Positions 40,659 through 40,779 of a DNA stretch of 40,779 bases are shown here, piece after piece. The translations under genes and the position numbers were made by a program. Under the pieces are notes generated by a model, which was not told the origin of the DNA, searched no databases, and was given only the letters and a program-made list of their open reading frames with translations. The stretch is from Cyanobacteria bacterium GSL.Bin1 (GTDB lineage Bacteria; Cyanobacteriota; Cyanobacteriia; Cyanobacteriales; Rubidibacteraceae), in NCBI GenBank assembly GCA_009909085.1, contig JAAANX010000081.1, positions 1-40,779 on the forward strand, given 5' to 3'. Within the stretch, counting starts at the first letter, position 1. Each line of letters opens with the position of its first letter.

Positions 40659-40779
40659 GTGAACTACCGAACGCTGAATCAGAGATTACAGCGTCGGCTT
40701 CCTACCCAGAAACAAGCGAAGTAGTCGATTTCTTACGTCCTCGATTACTTCGTCTTACAGTTTGGCGATAGGCTTCATC
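40659..40779 (-). mobile_element. Right end of an IS200/IS605-type element
   Basis: On the minus strand a hairpin CCGACGCTG/CAGCGTTCGG (40689-40697 with 40667-40676) is followed by TAGTTCAC. This matches the style of the relic end at 5731-5766 (hairpin then TACTTCAC). The element runs off the right edge of the window. The two share the end type, but the 7471-8896 element has a different one. Confidence 0.6.
40702..40779 (-). CDS. Partial TnpB C-terminus, cut by the window edge
   Basis: An open frame enters from the right edge and ends at TAG (40702-40704) after 25 codons: DEAYRQTVRRSNRGRKKSTT then SLVSG. The basic, Ser/Thr-rich tail directly before an IS right end is what a TnpB C-terminus would look like. 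No catalytic motif is within the window, so the call rests on position and composition. Confidence 0.45.
   Translation of the reverse strand, partial: DEAYRQTVRRSNRGRKKSTTSLVSG

Overview
The window reads as the chromosome of a halophilic (salt-loving) unicellular cyanobacterium of the Halothece / Euhalothece / Aphanothece halophytica type. Cyanobacterial signs are the flv4–sll0218–flv2 photoprotection operon, a GuaB3-type IMP dehydrogenase, a cyanobacterial Hfq, a DesA-type desaturase, the Ccs1/CcdA cytochrome c system, and more than twenty-five copies (by eye) of the HIP1 palindrome GCGATCGC. The halophile sign is the adjacent pair glycine/sarcosine methyltransferase plus sarcosine/dimethylglycine methyltransferase, which makes glycine betaine from glycine. 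A ProX-type betaine-binding lipoprotein and an MscS channel with a cyclic-nucleotide-binding domain are also present. The genus is inferred from these features; no rRNA is present to confirm it.

Layout. 1-650: no intact gene, only a row of RNA-like hairpins, a transposase relic and the flv terminator. 650-5135 (minus): a small nitrogenase-C-domain protein, then flv4, an Sll0218-like membrane protein and flv2. 5136-9040: a mobile-element zone with an internally deleted IS200/IS605 relic, a methyltransferase, argF, and a tnpB-only IS200/IS605 element with intact catalytic residues and matching end hairpins. 9042-12215: guaB3 and an ammonium transporter with an NtcA box upstream. 12216-17229 (minus): scpB, a Trp-rich protein, an antitoxin whose toxin is reduced to a tail, hemB, larE, an ABC permease and a desaturase. 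17532-20133 (plus): recX, rseP, nth and rpsN. 20184-24162: rsmI, a membrane/HTH protein, a HAD phosphatase and a histidine-kinase-like protein with a worn ATPase domain. 24163-26710: the betaine-synthesis pair, with a 600-nt leader, a structured intercistronic RNA and a tRNA-Gln-like fragment behind it. 26768-28741: rnpB with its promoter, then rnc and a RibD-like reductase. 28798-31376: ComFB, an M23 peptidase, hfq and dapF. 31470-36612: the MscS/CNMP channel, a small coiled-coil protein, desA, 5-formyl-THF cyclo-ligase and a GAF–SpoIIE phosphatase. 37072-40536 (plus): ccdA, ccs1 and proX. The right edge carries the tail of another tnpB.

How the genes fit together. Salt adaptation is the main theme: betaine synthesis, betaine binding, a mechanosensitive channel that could release solutes, and two lipid desaturases. 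Photoprotection (flv operon), nitrogen supply (amt, argF) and RNA processing (rnpB, rnc, hfq) are the other clusters. The most unusual signals are non-coding. They are the multi-helix RNA between the two betaine methyltransferase genes, the tRNA-Gln-like fragment just after them, the hairpin that covers the start codon of the MscS channel, the compensatory base change between the two tnpB end hairpins, and a perfect 19-bp palindrome that writes the last codons of an orphan antitoxin.
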